A stretch of 64,000 bases of DNA from JAFAXD01 sp051985675. GTDB taxonomy: Bacteria > Pseudomonadota > Alphaproteobacteria > Rhizobiales > Xanthobacteraceae. Position 1 is the first letter of the stretch, and every line of letters starts with the position of its first letter. The position numbers and the translations under genes were made by a program. The notes under the pieces are model-generated. The model saw only the letters and a list, made by a program, of their open reading frames with translations. It searched no databases and was not told where the DNA came from. Shown here in pieces: positions 16,208 through 24,560 of this stretch. The stretch spans positions 1-64,000 of the forward strand of contig JBPYFJ010000144.1 of the NCBI GenBank assembly GCA_051985675.1, read 5' to 3'.

Positions 16208-16341
16208 GCGCAAGCCTCGCTCTCGATAAAGCTACGGACGGGAAAGCCGGTGGTGCGGAGCACGCCGTCAACCGCAGCGGATCAATCATCGCAAGAATTC
16301 GTTGTTGTCCCCGCCGGCGTGGCGGCGAACCACGCAACGCC

Positions 16342-16929
16342 TCACAGCACCGGCGTCTGCCGGATCACCACTTTGGTTCCGATCGGGACGCGATCGTAGA
16401 GGTCAATGATGTCCGGGTTGACCAACCTGAAACAGCCGGACGAGACCGCGGAGCCGATCGTTTCCGGCGCGTTGGTGCCATGCAGGCGATAGACCGTCGT
16501 TCCGAGATAGAGCGCGCGGGCGCCCATCGGATTGCCGGGGCCGCCGGCCATGAAGCGAGGTAGATAGGGTTGGCGCTGAATCATTTCGGGCGGCGGCGTC
16601 CAGTCCGGCCATTCCTGCTTGCGCGTGATGTTGACGAGCCCGGACCACTGGAAGCCTTCCCGTCCAACGCCGATACCATAGCGCAGCGCGCGGCTGTTGC
16701 CCTGCACCAGATAGAGATAGCGCGACGGCGTGTCGACAATGATGGTCCCCGGCGCTTCCGTGCTGCGGAAGAAAACAACCTGACGCTGGAACTGCGACGG
16801 CAGCTGTTCCTCGGCCGGCGTGGGCACGTAGCCGGGGCGCTCCTCATCGCGCGACGCCTGCGCGGATGCGGCGCTCGCAAACATGACGGTCACCGCCGCA
16901 ATGGCGGCACAAGCTGTGAATGCGCGCAT
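16342..16929 (-). CDS. L,D-transpeptidase (YkuD domain)
   Basis: A 195-residue exported peptidoglycan enzyme. After a signal peptide (residues 1-24, ending ASAQA) comes the YkuD catalytic domain with the motif HGTN...SSGCFR. The expected catalytic residues are His150 and Cys166. Such enzymes form 3-3 cross-links in peptidoglycan or attach outer-membrane proteins to it, which is common in Hyphomicrobiales. ATG 16929 is chosen because it gives the signal peptide; the longer open frame upstream is spurious. It is divergent from the branched-chain-type ABC transporter operon. Confidence 0.9.
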   Translation of the reverse strand: MRAFTACAAIAAVTVMFASAASAQASRDEERPGYVPTPAEEQLPSQFQRQVVFFRSTEAPGTIIVDTPSRYLYLVQGNSRALRYGIGVGREGFQWSGLVNITRKQEWPDWTPPPEMIQRQPYLPRFMAGGPGNPMGARALYLGTTVYRLHGTNAPETIGSAVSSGCFRLVNPDIIDLYDRVPIGTKVVIRQTPVL

Positions 16930-17269
16930 TGTGATGACCACCTCGCAATGTCTGTTAGGAAACAGCCCCCGTGCCTCATCCCTTAGCACAACCGCCTGCC
17001 CGCACCAGCCGTCAAGCGACCGTTCCGGGTCGTGGGCCGCCACGGGGCGTCCTGTGTGTTCGTGATTTGGGCGCTTTTTGTGACCGAACCGGCGCCCATT
17101 CGGTTCATCGCGGCCTACCGTTCGGCCGCTGCCGGTGGGCCGGCCGCGGCCTGCCCACGCGGGACTGAGGTCGTGCGTCGCAGCCTGAAACGTCTGACTA
17201 AAATTGACCTTCACCAACCGCATCAGTACGGTCCGGGCAAGCGACGGGTCGATGCAAGGGAGGATAGCC
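16930..17269. other. Divergent intergenic region between L,D-transpeptidase and livK-like genes
   Basis: About 340 bases that must contain promoters for both flanking units. A ribosome site AGGGAGG precedes the livK-like ATG. I see no clear operator palindrome and no small gene. Confidence 0.4.
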
Positions 17270-18493
17270 ATGCAAAGAGTAATCGTCGGGCTTACGGGCC
17301 TGGCAGCTGCGGCGCTGCTCGCGGTCGCGCCGGCACATGCCGATGGCACGGTGAAAATCGGATTGATCATGACCTACTCGGGTCAGTTCGCCGATCTTGC
17401 CACCATGATGGACAACGCCATCAAGCTCTATATGAAGCAACACGGCGACACGGTCGCCGGCAAGAAGATCGAATTGGTGCGCAAGGATTCCGGCACCGGC
17501 GGCACCGCGCCGGACGTTGCCAAGCGCCTCGCGCAGGAACTCGTCGTACGCGATAAGGTCGATATCATTGCGGGATTCTCGCTTACTCCCGAAGCGCTGG
17601 CGGCTGCCGACGTCGGGACCGAAGCCAAGAAGCCGATGGTCATCACCAACGCCGCGACTGCGATCATCACGACGCGCTCGCCGTACTTTGTGCGGACCTC
17701 GACGGCGCTGCCGCAACCGATCGGAACCTTGGGCGGCTGGGCGGCCAAGAACGGGATCAAGCAGGCCTACACCATGGTGTCGGATTACGGGCCGGGCATC
17801 GACTCCGAGGGCGCATTCCAGAACGCGTTCAAGCAGAACGGCGGCCAGATCGTCGGTTCGGTGCGCTTTCCGGTGGCGAACCCGGATTTCTCCGCGTTCG
17901 CGCAACGCCTGAAGGACGCCAATTCCGAGGCGGTCTTCATCTTCGTGCCGGGTGGCGAGCAGCCCGCCGCGCTCGGCAAGGCGCTGGCGGAGCGGGGGAT
18001 CACTCCCAAGACCATGAAGGTCATGAGCAGCGGTGAACTTACCAACGACGACGCCCTCAAGGGTCTGGGTGACGCCGCGCTCGGCATCATCAGCGGCTGG
18101 ACCTACGATCACCGCCACAAGTCGGCGCTCAACGCCGAGTTCGTGAAAGGCATGAACGAACTCCTTGGCGGCCGCAATCCAGACCAGTTCGCGGTCAGCG
18201 CCTATGACGGCATCCACCTGATCTACGAGGCGCTCAAGAAGACCAATGGCAACACCGACGGCGATGCGCTGATCAACGCGATGAAGGGGATGGCCTGGGA
18301 AAGCCCGCGCGGTCCGATTTCGATCGATCCCGAAACGCGCGACATCATCCAGACCATCTACCTGCGCCGGGTCGAGAATATCAACGGTCAGCTCGGCAAC
18401 GTCGAGTTCGACAAGGTCGAGAAGGTCAAGGATCCGGTGAAGGAGAAGATGAAGGCGGACGGCAAGCTGACCGCCGACGGCCTCGCGAAGTAG
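17270..18493 (+). CDS. livK: Branched-chain-type ABC transporter substrate-binding protein
   Basis: A 407-residue type 1 periplasmic binding protein. The signal peptide MQRVIVGLTGLAAAALLAVA ends at APAHA, followed by DGTVKIGLIMTYSGQFAD. ATG 17270 follows AGGGAGG. It heads a complete transporter operon (binding protein, two permeases, two ATPases). The family takes up branched-chain amino acids, amides, urea or aromatic acids, and specificity cannot be read from the sequence. It is only distantly similar to the orphan binding protein at 6.0-7.3 kb. Confidence 0.9.
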   Translation: MQRVIVGLTGLAAAALLAVAPAHADGTVKIGLIMTYSGQFADLATMMDNAIKLYMKQHGDTVAGKKIELVRKDSGTGGTAPDVAKRLAQELVVRDKVDIIAGFSLTPEALAAADVGTEAKKPMVITNAATAIITTRSPYFVRTSTALPQPIGTLGGWAAKNGIKQAYTMVSDYGPGIDSEGAFQNAFKQNGGQIVGSVRFPVANPDFSAFAQRLKDANSEAVFIFVPGGEQPAALGKALAERGITPKTMKVMSSGELTNDDALKGLGDAALGIISGWTYDHRHKSALNAEFVKGMNELLGGRNPDQFAVSAYDGIHLIYEALKKTNGNTDGDALINAMKGMAWESPRGPISIDPETRDIIQTIYLRRVENINGQLGNVEFDKVEKVKDPVKEKMKADGKLTADGLAK

Positions 18494-18526
18494 ACGACGG
18501 GCAGCTTCTGCAAGCATCGGTCCGCC

Positions 18527-19393
18527 GTGATTGCACGTCACATCAGCCTCCTGTTCGACGGCTTTGCCTACGGGATGCTGTTGTTCGTGTTGTCGGTCGG
18601 GTTGTCCGTGACGCTTGGGATGATGAATTTCGTCAACCTGGCGCACGGCACCTTTGCGATGATCGGCGGCTACACGACGGTCATGCTCATGCGCTCGGCC
18701 GGGTGGCCGTTTTTCGCCACCCTGCCGGTCGCCTTCATAGGCGCCGCAGCGGCGAGCATCGTACTCGAGCGCGTGCTCTATCGCCGGCTCTATCGCGCCA
18801 GCGATCTTGACCAGTCGCTGCTGACCATCGGGATCGTGTTCGTATCGATCGCCGCGGCGGCTTACGTTTTCGGCACCGGACAGCAGCCGGTGCAGGTGCC
18901 TAGTTATTTGCGCGGCCGCATCGAGTTCGGCGATTTCAGCTTCGGCCTCTATCGGTTGTTCCTGGTAGCCTCGGCGCTGGTGATCACCGGGCTGCTCGTG
19001 CTCGGGCTTGAATACACGCGCTTTGGCGCGCGCGTGCGCGCGTGCGTGGACAATCAGCGCATGGCGCGCGGGCTCGGGCTTAATGTCGATGCCGTGTTCT
19101 CCATCACCTTTGCGCTCGGCAGTGGACTCGCGGGGCTCGGCGGCGCGCTCGGCATCGAGATCGTCGGCCTCGATCCCAACTTCGCGTTCAAATACCTGGT
19201 CTACATGCTGATCGTGGTCGCGGTCGGCGGGCTTGCGTCAATCCGCGGGGCGTTCGTCACCGCGGCGATGCTGGGGGTCATCGACATCGTGAGCAAGTAC
19301 TACGTGCCCGAGATCGGGGCGTTCGTTCTCTATTTTGTCATGGTGAGTTTTCTGGTGTGGCGGCCAGCTGGCTTGTTTGCGAGGCGCACGTGA
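18527..19393 (+). CDS. livH: Branched-chain-type ABC permease (LivH-like)
   Basis: A 288-residue inner-membrane permease of the LivH family with about eight hydrophobic helices. The start motif LLFDGFAYGMLLFVLSVGLSV and the LGMMNFVNLAHG segment are typical of LivH. The start is GTG 18527, 34 bases after the binding-protein stop. Its stop overlaps the GTG start of the LivM gene by 4 bases, so the permeases are translationally coupled. It forms the membrane channel together with the LivM-like protein. Confidence 0.9.
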   Translation: MIARHISLLFDGFAYGMLLFVLSVGLSVTLGMMNFVNLAHGTFAMIGGYTTVMLMRSAGWPFFATLPVAFIGAAAASIVLERVLYRRLYRASDLDQSLLTIGIVFVSIAAAAYVFGTGQQPVQVPSYLRGRIEFGDFSFGLYRLFLVASALVITGLLVLGLEYTRFGARVRACVDNQRMARGLGLNVDAVFSITFALGSGLAGLGGALGIEIVGLDPNFAFKYLVYMLIVVAVGGLASIRGAFVTAAMLGVIDIVSKYYVPEIGAFVLYFVMVSFLVWRPAGLFARRT

Positions 19394-20394
19394 GCGTCAC
19401 CGCCGCACCCGCGATCGGCACATTCAATCCCCGCGATCTGCTGCGCGCCCAGGTCAAATGGCGCCATCTGGAAACGCTGTTCTGGCTCGCAACGCTGCTG
19501 CCGTTTCTGGTGGCGCCGAGCTATCTTGTGCTGGGCAGCCAGATCGCGATCGCCGCGCTGTTCGCGCTCTCGCTCGATCTGATCGTTGGATACAGCGGCC
19601 TGGTCTCGCTCGGCCACGCCGCGTTCTTCGGATTCGGCGCCTATACGGCCGGGCTGCTCGCCAAGGCGGGCTGGGGCGAGCCGATCACCGGCCTGATGGC
19701 GGCCGCGATCGCCGCCATGGTGCTCGGCTATCTGACGAGCTTCATCATCGTGCGCATCAGCCACTTCGCGCTCATCATGGTGACGCTCGGGCTTTGCCTC
19801 TTGCTCTACGAATTCGCCAACAAGGCGCATTGGCTCACCGGCGGAGACGACGGTTTGCAAGGCGTGCGGATGTGGCCGCTGCTCGACATGTTCCGCTTCG
19901 ACCTCTACGGCCGCACCGCCTATGGGTATTCGCTTATCGTTCTGTTTGGTTCGTTCCTGATCCTGCGCCGGTTGATCAATTCGCCGTTTGGGCTTTCGCT
20001 GCGCGGCATTCGGGAAAACGCGCGCCGCATGCCGGCCATCGGCTCGCCGAGCAGCAACCGAATCCGGACTGTCTACATCATTTCGGGGACGTTCGCCGGA
20101 ATCGCCGGCGGGTTGCTGGCGCAGACGACCGAGTTCGTCGCGCTCGACGCGCTGAGTTTCCAGCGCTCCGCCGAAATTCTCGTGATGTTGGTGCTGGGCG
20201 GCGCCGGGCGGCTCTATGGCGGGCTCGTCGGTGCCCTCATCTTCATCGTGGCGCGCGACCAGCTCGCCGATATGAACCCGCAATATTGGTATTTCTGGCT
20301 CGGTCTCCTGCTGATCGCCGTCATCATCTTCCTGCCGAACGGCATCCTCGGCGGCTGCGCGCGATTGTTGGCCCGCTGGTGGAGGCAAGCGTGA
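19390..20394 (+). CDS. livM: Branched-chain-type ABC permease (LivM-like)
   Basis: A 334-residue inner-membrane permease of the LivM family with about nine to ten hydrophobic segments. It contains LDLIVGYSGLVSLGHAAFFG, the LivM counterpart of the LivH NLAHG motif, and the EAA-like cytoplasmic loop with LRGIRENARRMPAIG. GTG 19390 overlapping the livH stop is preferred to an ATG 11 codons earlier inside livH. Its stop overlaps the GTG start of the next ATPase gene by 4 bases. Confidence 0.9.
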   Translation: MSVTAAPAIGTFNPRDLLRAQVKWRHLETLFWLATLLPFLVAPSYLVLGSQIAIAALFALSLDLIVGYSGLVSLGHAAFFGFGAYTAGLLAKAGWGEPITGLMAAAIAAMVLGYLTSFIIVRISHFALIMVTLGLCLLLYEFANKAHWLTGGDDGLQGVRMWPLLDMFRFDLYGRTAYGYSLIVLFGSFLILRRLINSPFGLSLRGIRENARRMPAIGSPSSNRIRTVYIISGTFAGIAGGLLAQTTEFVALDALSFQRSAEILVMLVLGGAGRLYGGLVGALIFIVARDQLADMNPQYWYFWLGLLLIAVIIFLPNGILGGCARLLARWWRQA

Positions 20395-21146
20395 GCACGC
20401 CCGCGCTCGCGACCCGGGCACTCGACAAAAACTTCGCCTCACTCGTGGTCGCCCGCGGGATCGAGATTTCTCTTCCCAAGGGCGCGCGCCATGCACTGAT
20501 CGGGCCCAACGGCGCTGGCAAGACCACGCTGATCAACCTAATCACCGGGATGGTGCGGCCGGACGGCGGCCAGATCCTGCTCGACGGCGACGATATCACC
20601 GGCCTGGAGCCGGCGGCACGGGTCAAACGCGGACTGGTGCGCACGTTCCAGATCAACACGCTGTTTCCCAACCTGAGCGCCCTCGAAGCCGTGACACTCG
20701 CGGTCTGCGAACGGCGTGGCGAAGCCGGCACCTGGTGGCGCAGTCTGCCGACCTACAATGCGGCGATCGAGGAGGCCTACGGCATCCTCGCGACCCTCAT
20801 GCTCGCGGCTGACTGTGAGCGGCCAACCCGGCAGCTCGCCTATGGCCAGCAACGGCTCTTGGAGATCGCTCTCGCGCTGGCGGCGCGTCCCAAGGTCCTG
20901 CTGCTCGACGAACCGGCTGCGGGCGTGCCGAAGGATGAGAGCGGTGAATTGTTCAAGGCGGTTGCCGGCATATCATCCGACATCACCGTCCTGTTCATCG
21001 AGCACGACATGGAACTGGTGTTCCGGTTCGCAACCCGCATCATCGTCATGGTGTCGGGTGCAATTCTGGTCGAGGGGACGCCGGCGGAGATCGCCGCCGA
21101 TCAGCGCGTGCGCGACGTCTACCTGGGTCAGGCGCATCATGGCTGA
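20391..21146 (+). CDS. livG: Branched-chain-type ABC ATPase (LivG-like)
   Basis: A 251-residue ATP-binding subunit. Walker A is GPNGAGKTT, Walker B is VLLLDEPAAG, and the switch His is in FIEHDMELVF. The signature motif reads LAYGQQRLLEIA in place of the common LSGGQ, which is normal for LivG proteins. GTG 20391 follows GGAGG and overlaps the livM stop. It pairs with LivF to drive uptake. Confidence 0.9.
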   Translation: MSTPALATRALDKNFASLVVARGIEISLPKGARHALIGPNGAGKTTLINLITGMVRPDGGQILLDGDDITGLEPAARVKRGLVRTFQINTLFPNLSALEAVTLAVCERRGEAGTWWRSLPTYNAAIEEAYGILATLMLAADCERPTRQLAYGQQRLLEIALALAARPKVLLLDEPAAGVPKDESGELFKAVAGISSDITVLFIEHDMELVFRFATRIIVMVSGAILVEGTPAEIAADQRVRDVYLGQAHHG

Positions 21147-21864
21147 CGCGCTGCTCACCTTGACTGACGTTCGCGCCGGTTACGGCGATTCAGTCGTGCT
21201 GGACAAGGTTGCATTCGAACTTCCGGAGAACGGCAGCCTCGCGGTCCTTGGCCGCAATGGCGTCGGCAAATCCACGCTGTTTCTCACCATCATGGGCCTG
21301 ACCACATTTCGGCGCGGCGCGATCGTCTGGCGCGGACGCGATATCACGCGGCTCACCCCGCACCGGCGCGCGCTTCTGGGTATCGGCTGGGTGGCGCAGG
21401 AGCGCGAAATCTTTCCATCGCTCACAGTCGAAGAGAATCTGGACGTCGCGGCGCGCCCGGGCCCGTGGGACATCGCGCGCGTCACTGATCTGTTCCCACG
21501 GCTTGGCGAGCGACGCCGCAACATGGGCAACCAGCTCTCCGGGGGCGAACAGCAGATGCTGGCGATCGCGCGCGCCCTGATGACCAATCCGGCGCTGCTT
21601 CTGTTGGATGAGCCGCTGGAAGGGTTGGCCCCGATAATCGTCGAGGAACTGACCGCCGCCATTCGCCGGATGATTGACGAAAGCGGTACCGCGATCATCC
21701 TTGCAGAGCAGCATGCCGAAATTGCCTTGTCGCTCACCCGCGATGTCCTGGTACTTGAGCGTGGCGCGATCGTCCATCGCGGACGATCCGATGCTATGCT
21801 CAAAGATGCGGCGACGCTCGACCAATTCATCGGCTTGCGTCTCAACGAGCGCGTCAGTGGTTAG
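21139..21864 (+). CDS. livF: Branched-chain-type ABC ATPase (LivF-like)
   Basis: A 241-residue ATP-binding subunit. Walker A is GRNGVGKST, the signature is LSGGEQQMLAIARAL, and Walker B is LLLLDEPLEG, with the LivF hallmark GLAPIIVEEL after it and the switch His in AEQHAEIAL. Its ATG lies 8 bases inside the end of livG. It is the last gene of the transporter operon and is followed by a repeat element before the second MetE-like gene. Confidence 0.9.
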   Translation: MADALLTLTDVRAGYGDSVVLDKVAFELPENGSLAVLGRNGVGKSTLFLTIMGLTTFRRGAIVWRGRDITRLTPHRRALLGIGWVAQEREIFPSLTVEENLDVAARPGPWDIARVTDLFPRLGERRRNMGNQLSGGEQQMLAIARALMTNPALLLLDEPLEGLAPIIVEELTAAIRRMIDESGTAIILAEQHAEIALSLTRDVLVLERGAIVHRGRSDAMLKDAATLDQFIGLRLNERVSG

Positions 21865-21912
21865 AGCATGGTCCCGAAAAGTGGGTACCGGTTTTCGGAA
21901 AAGATCATGCTC
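21864..21912. repeat. REP-type palindromic element (CCGAAAA/TTTTCGG core)
   Basis: GAGCATGGTCCCGAAAAGTG at the left and a closing GGTTTTCGGAAAAGATCATGCTC-type half at the right give near-symmetrical ends (GAGCATG/CATGCTC). This motif is a very widespread intergenic repeat in Bradyrhizobium-like genomes. It sits directly after livF. Confidence 0.7.
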
Positions 21913-21922
21913 AAACAAAAAG

Positions 21923-21958
21923 CTAGACCATGATCAGTCCCACTAGATCATGGTCTAG
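21923..21958. repeat. Perfect 13-bp inverted repeat
   Basis: CTAGACCATGATC (21923-21935) and GATCATGGTCTAG (21946-21958) are perfect inverses around a 10-base loop. It follows the REP element and shares its ATCATG core, so it is probably part of the same composite repeat. As RNA it would form a strong hairpin that could end livF transcription or protect its 3' end. Confidence 0.7.
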
Positions 21959-22011
21959 GGGCGTGTTCCCGCGAACCTCGGGGACGTACGCATGCACATA
22001 GGGAGTGAAGT

Positions 22012-23181
22012 ATGCACAGCACCGACCGGATTCTCACGACCCACGCCGGCAGCCTGCCGCGGCCCAACGACGTGGTCGAAATGGTGCGAGCCCGCGCGCG
22101 CGGCGATCGTCGCGATGATGCCGCCGATGCCGCCCGGTTGCGCGGCGCCGTCGCCGAGGTGGTGCGCAAGCAGGCCGATATCGGGCTCGACATCGTCGAT
22201 GATGGTGAGTTCGGCAAGCCGAGCTTCGTGACCTATGTGCGCGAGCGGCTCGGAGGTTTGACGGAGGTTGGCCCGGCGCGCAGCAATCCGTGGGGCGGTT
22301 CGCGCGACGCGCTCGCGTTTCCGGATTTCTACCGCAAGCAAGGCACATCGGTGAGCCGCCAGCCGCTGACCGGCGCCACTGCGCCGATCACCTACACGGG
22401 AGCGGCCGCGCTCAAGACCGATCTCGAAAACCTGAAGGCGGCGATGCAGGGCCTCGATATTGCCGGCGCGTTCGTGCCGTCGATTTCGCCCGCCAACATC
22501 GAAAACTGGAACGAAAATCACTACTACAAGACGGCTGAGGAATATCTCACCGCCATCTGCGATGCGATGCACGAGGAATACAAGGCGATTGTCGACGCCG
22601 GTTTCTATCTGCAGATCGACGATCCTCGGCTTGTCACCTATTACATGTTGCAGCCGAACGCTTCGGTGGCCGACTGCCGCAAGTGGGCGGCGCAGCGGGT
22701 CGAGGCGCTCAATTACGCGCTACGCGATATTCCGCCGGAGAAGGTGCGCTATCACACCTGCTACTCCATCAACATGGGCCCGCGCCTGCACGACATGCAG
22801 GCAAAAGATATCGCGGACGTGATCCTGAAGATCCGCGCCGGCGCGTTTTCGTTCGAGGCGTCGAACCCGCGCCACGAGCACGAATGGGCGGTGTGGTGCG
22901 AGGCCAAGAAACCGGCCGACACGGTGCTGATTCCGGGCGTCGTCACCCATTGCTCGGTGCTGGTCGAACATCCCGAGCTGGTGGCCGAGCGGCTCGTGAA
23001 ATACGCCAATGCGGTCGGGCGCGAGAACGTGATCGCCGGCACTGACTGCGGGTTTGCGACCTTCGCGGGCTCGGACGAAATCGACCCGGCCATTGCCTGG
23101 GCAAAGCTCACTGCGCTGGTCGAAGGGGCCGAGATCGCGAGCACGAGGTTATGGGGACGGCGTGCGAAGTCCGCGGCGTAG
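22012..23181 (+). CDS. Short MetE-like (cobalamin-independent methionine synthase family) protein
   Basis: A 389-residue protein matching the C-terminal catalytic half of MetE. Candidate zinc ligands are His248 and Cys250 (YHTCYS), Glu282 (FEASNP) and Cys346 (GTDCGFAT), at nearly the same spacing as in the 7.9-9.0 kb homologue. The N-terminus (THAGSLPRP) is typical of stand-alone members. It follows a complete amino-acid-type ABC transporter, separated by a repeat. As with the other copy, methionine synthesis, S- or O-demethylation, or thiol alkyl transfer are all possible; without the N-terminal folate half, classical MetE function is doubtful. Confidence 0.75.
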   Translation: MHSTDRILTTHAGSLPRPNDVVEMVRARARGDRRDDAADAARLRGAVAEVVRKQADIGLDIVDDGEFGKPSFVTYVRERLGGLTEVGPARSNPWGGSRDALAFPDFYRKQGTSVSRQPLTGATAPITYTGAAALKTDLENLKAAMQGLDIAGAFVPSISPANIENWNENHYYKTAEEYLTAICDAMHEEYKAIVDAGFYLQIDDPRLVTYYMLQPNASVADCRKWAAQRVEALNYALRDIPPEKVRYHTCYSINMGPRLHDMQAKDIADVILKIRAGAFSFEASNPRHEHEWAVWCEAKKPADTVLIPGVVTHCSVLVEHPELVAERLVKYANAVGRENVIAGTDCGFATFAGSDEIDPAIAWAKLTALVEGAEIASTRLWGRRAKSAA

Positions 23182-23274
23182 GATCGGTTGAGGCGCGTCG
23201 CGCCGAAACCCGTCACCGCAGCCACGCCAAACCGATGGGTTTTCCTGCGCTCAACCCATCCTACGAAAACGGCG
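23178..23274. repeat. Intergenic palindromic repeat, GGTTGAG family (second copy)
   Basis: Starts GTAGGATCGGTTGAGG and ends CTCAACCCATCCTAC, so its ends are inverted repeats about 15 bases long. It belongs to the same family as 15087-15170. It lies between the MetE-like gene and the DUF4031 gene. Confidence 0.65.
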
Positions 23275-23292
23275 AGATTCACGGGCACCACC

Positions 23293-23565
23293 ATGGCGGT
23301 CTATGTCGACGACGCGATCTGGGCCTGGTCGGGCTGCCGCTGGTGTCACCTATTGGGTGACAACCTCGACGAGCTGCATCGGTTCGCCGCGTTGCTCGGC
23401 ATCAAGCGCACCTCGTTTCAATGCGCGCCGAAGACCGCAACCCCGCACTACGATCTGACCGGGTTCGAGCGGGCGCGGGCGGTGCGGCTCGGCGCCGTCG
23501 TGTGCAACCGGCAACAGATTGTCATCGTCAGCCGGCGGTCGCGGGCGAATTTGCGCCCGCGCTAG
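23293..23565 (+). CDS. DUF4031 domain protein
   Basis: A 90-residue protein starting MAVYVDDAIWAWSGCRWCHL, with DNLDELHRFAALLGIKR and a C-terminal ARAVRLGAVVC segment, which is the pattern of DUF4031. The function of this family is not known. ATG 23293 gives the conserved VYVDD start; the longer frame upstream runs into the repeat element. It may be cotranscribed with the MetE-like gene (111 bases upstream), although the repeat lies between them. Confidence 0.75.
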   Translation: MAVYVDDAIWAWSGCRWCHLLGDNLDELHRFAALLGIKRTSFQCAPKTATPHYDLTGFERARAVRLGAVVCNRQQIVIVSRRSRANLRPR

Positions 23566-23744
23566 CGCGATCGCAGCCCCGACCGGGCCGAATCCGCTAG
23601 TGATTCCATCTGGATCGCACGCCCCCGCGGGAGTTGTTGCGGTGGCGCAACAGGCCCGCGAATTCACCGTCTTGCGGGCATTGCCCGGGTGCGTTCACGC
23701 CAGACGGCACCTAAGATGCGCGCCGGGGATTGGTGGGGGGTAAC

Positions 23745-24512
23745 ATGCGCACAGCAGTGATTGTGGCGAGCGCGCTTGCGGTCGCGTTGATCGGGCAGGC
23801 GGCGGCCGCCGACTTGCCGGTGGTGCCGGCCTATCGGGCTGCGCCCGTCCTGATTGGCTACAATTGGAACGGCGTCTATATGGGCGCCAACGTCGGCTGG
23901 TCGGGGGCTCGATCCAACGTCTCGTGGACGCCGAACCTCTCGTCATTTGCGGGCGACGGCGCCGCCATTGCGGCGGCCTCAGCGAACCGCCTGACGTCCA
24001 ACAGCGTCACCGGCGGTGCTCAGGCCGGCTACAATTGGCAGTCCGGCAATTTCCTCGCCGGTCTTGAAGGCGACGTCAGCTTCATGAACAACAATGCGCA
24101 GTTCAACACGACCGCGCCGAACCTGTCCGAATCCGCGCAGATGAATTGGCTGGTCACGGTCCGGCCGCGCGTCGGATACGTGTGGGACAATTGGCTGTTC
24201 TACGCCACCGGCGGCTGGGCGTACTCCAGGGTCACCTTCAACGACGCGGTCCTGAGCTCTGCAGGACAGATCGGAACAACGTTCCAGCGGAACAAAAGCG
24301 GTTATGCGGTGGGTGCCGGCGTCGAATACGGCATTGCCGGCGGGTGGAGCGCAAAGCTCGAGTACCTGTACGTGAACCTCGGTTCGGTCGATGGCTTCAT
24401 GGGCCCGGGCGCGATCATCGGGGTCAATCACGATATGGTCGACAACATCGTACGGGTCGGCATCAACTATCGGTTCGGCGGCGAACGCGAAGTCGTGGTG
24501 AAATACCCGTAG
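23745..24512 (+). CDS. Outer-membrane beta-barrel protein (Omp25/31-like)
   Basis: A 255-residue porin-like protein. The signal peptide MRTAVIVASALAVALIGQAAA is cut before ADLPVVPAYRAAP, the classic mature start of Omp25/31-family proteins in Hyphomicrobiales. Alternating hydrophobic strands follow (for example WNGVYMGANVGWSG, QAGYNWQSGNFLAGLEGD, WLVTVRPRVGYVWDNWLFY), and the chain ends with GINYRFGGEREVVVKYP. Such proteins are abundant small outer-membrane barrels. The ATG at 23745 follows a GGTGGGGGG ribosome site. A hairpin terminator lies just after the stop. Confidence 0.9.
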   Translation: MRTAVIVASALAVALIGQAAAADLPVVPAYRAAPVLIGYNWNGVYMGANVGWSGARSNVSWTPNLSSFAGDGAAIAAASANRLTSNSVTGGAQAGYNWQSGNFLAGLEGDVSFMNNNAQFNTTAPNLSESAQMNWLVTVRPRVGYVWDNWLFYATGGWAYSRVTFNDAVLSSAGQIGTTFQRNKSGYAVGAGVEYGIAGGWSAKLEYLYVNLGSVDGFMGPGAIIGVNHDMVDNIVRVGINYRFGGEREVVVKYP

Positions 24513-24521
24513 ACGAGACAA

Positions 24522-24546
24522 GCTCTCCCCGGTGCGTGGGGAGAGC
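24522..24546. terminator. Bidirectional hairpin terminator
   Basis: GCTCTCCCC (24522-24530) and GGGGAGAGC (24538-24546) form a perfect 9-bp stem with a 7-base loop. It lies between the outer-membrane protein gene and the convergent NMT1-like gene and could end transcription from both sides. No T tract is seen. Confidence 0.6.
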
Positions 24547-24560
24547 CGCCTCGAGACCCA

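Noticed and set aside
17198..18646. A 482-codon open frame on the minus strand opposite the livK-like gene
   Set aside because: It is antisense to a clear periplasmic binding protein with a ribosome site and a signal peptide. Its translation is rich in Arg, His and Asp with no domain, as expected from GC-rich codon bias.
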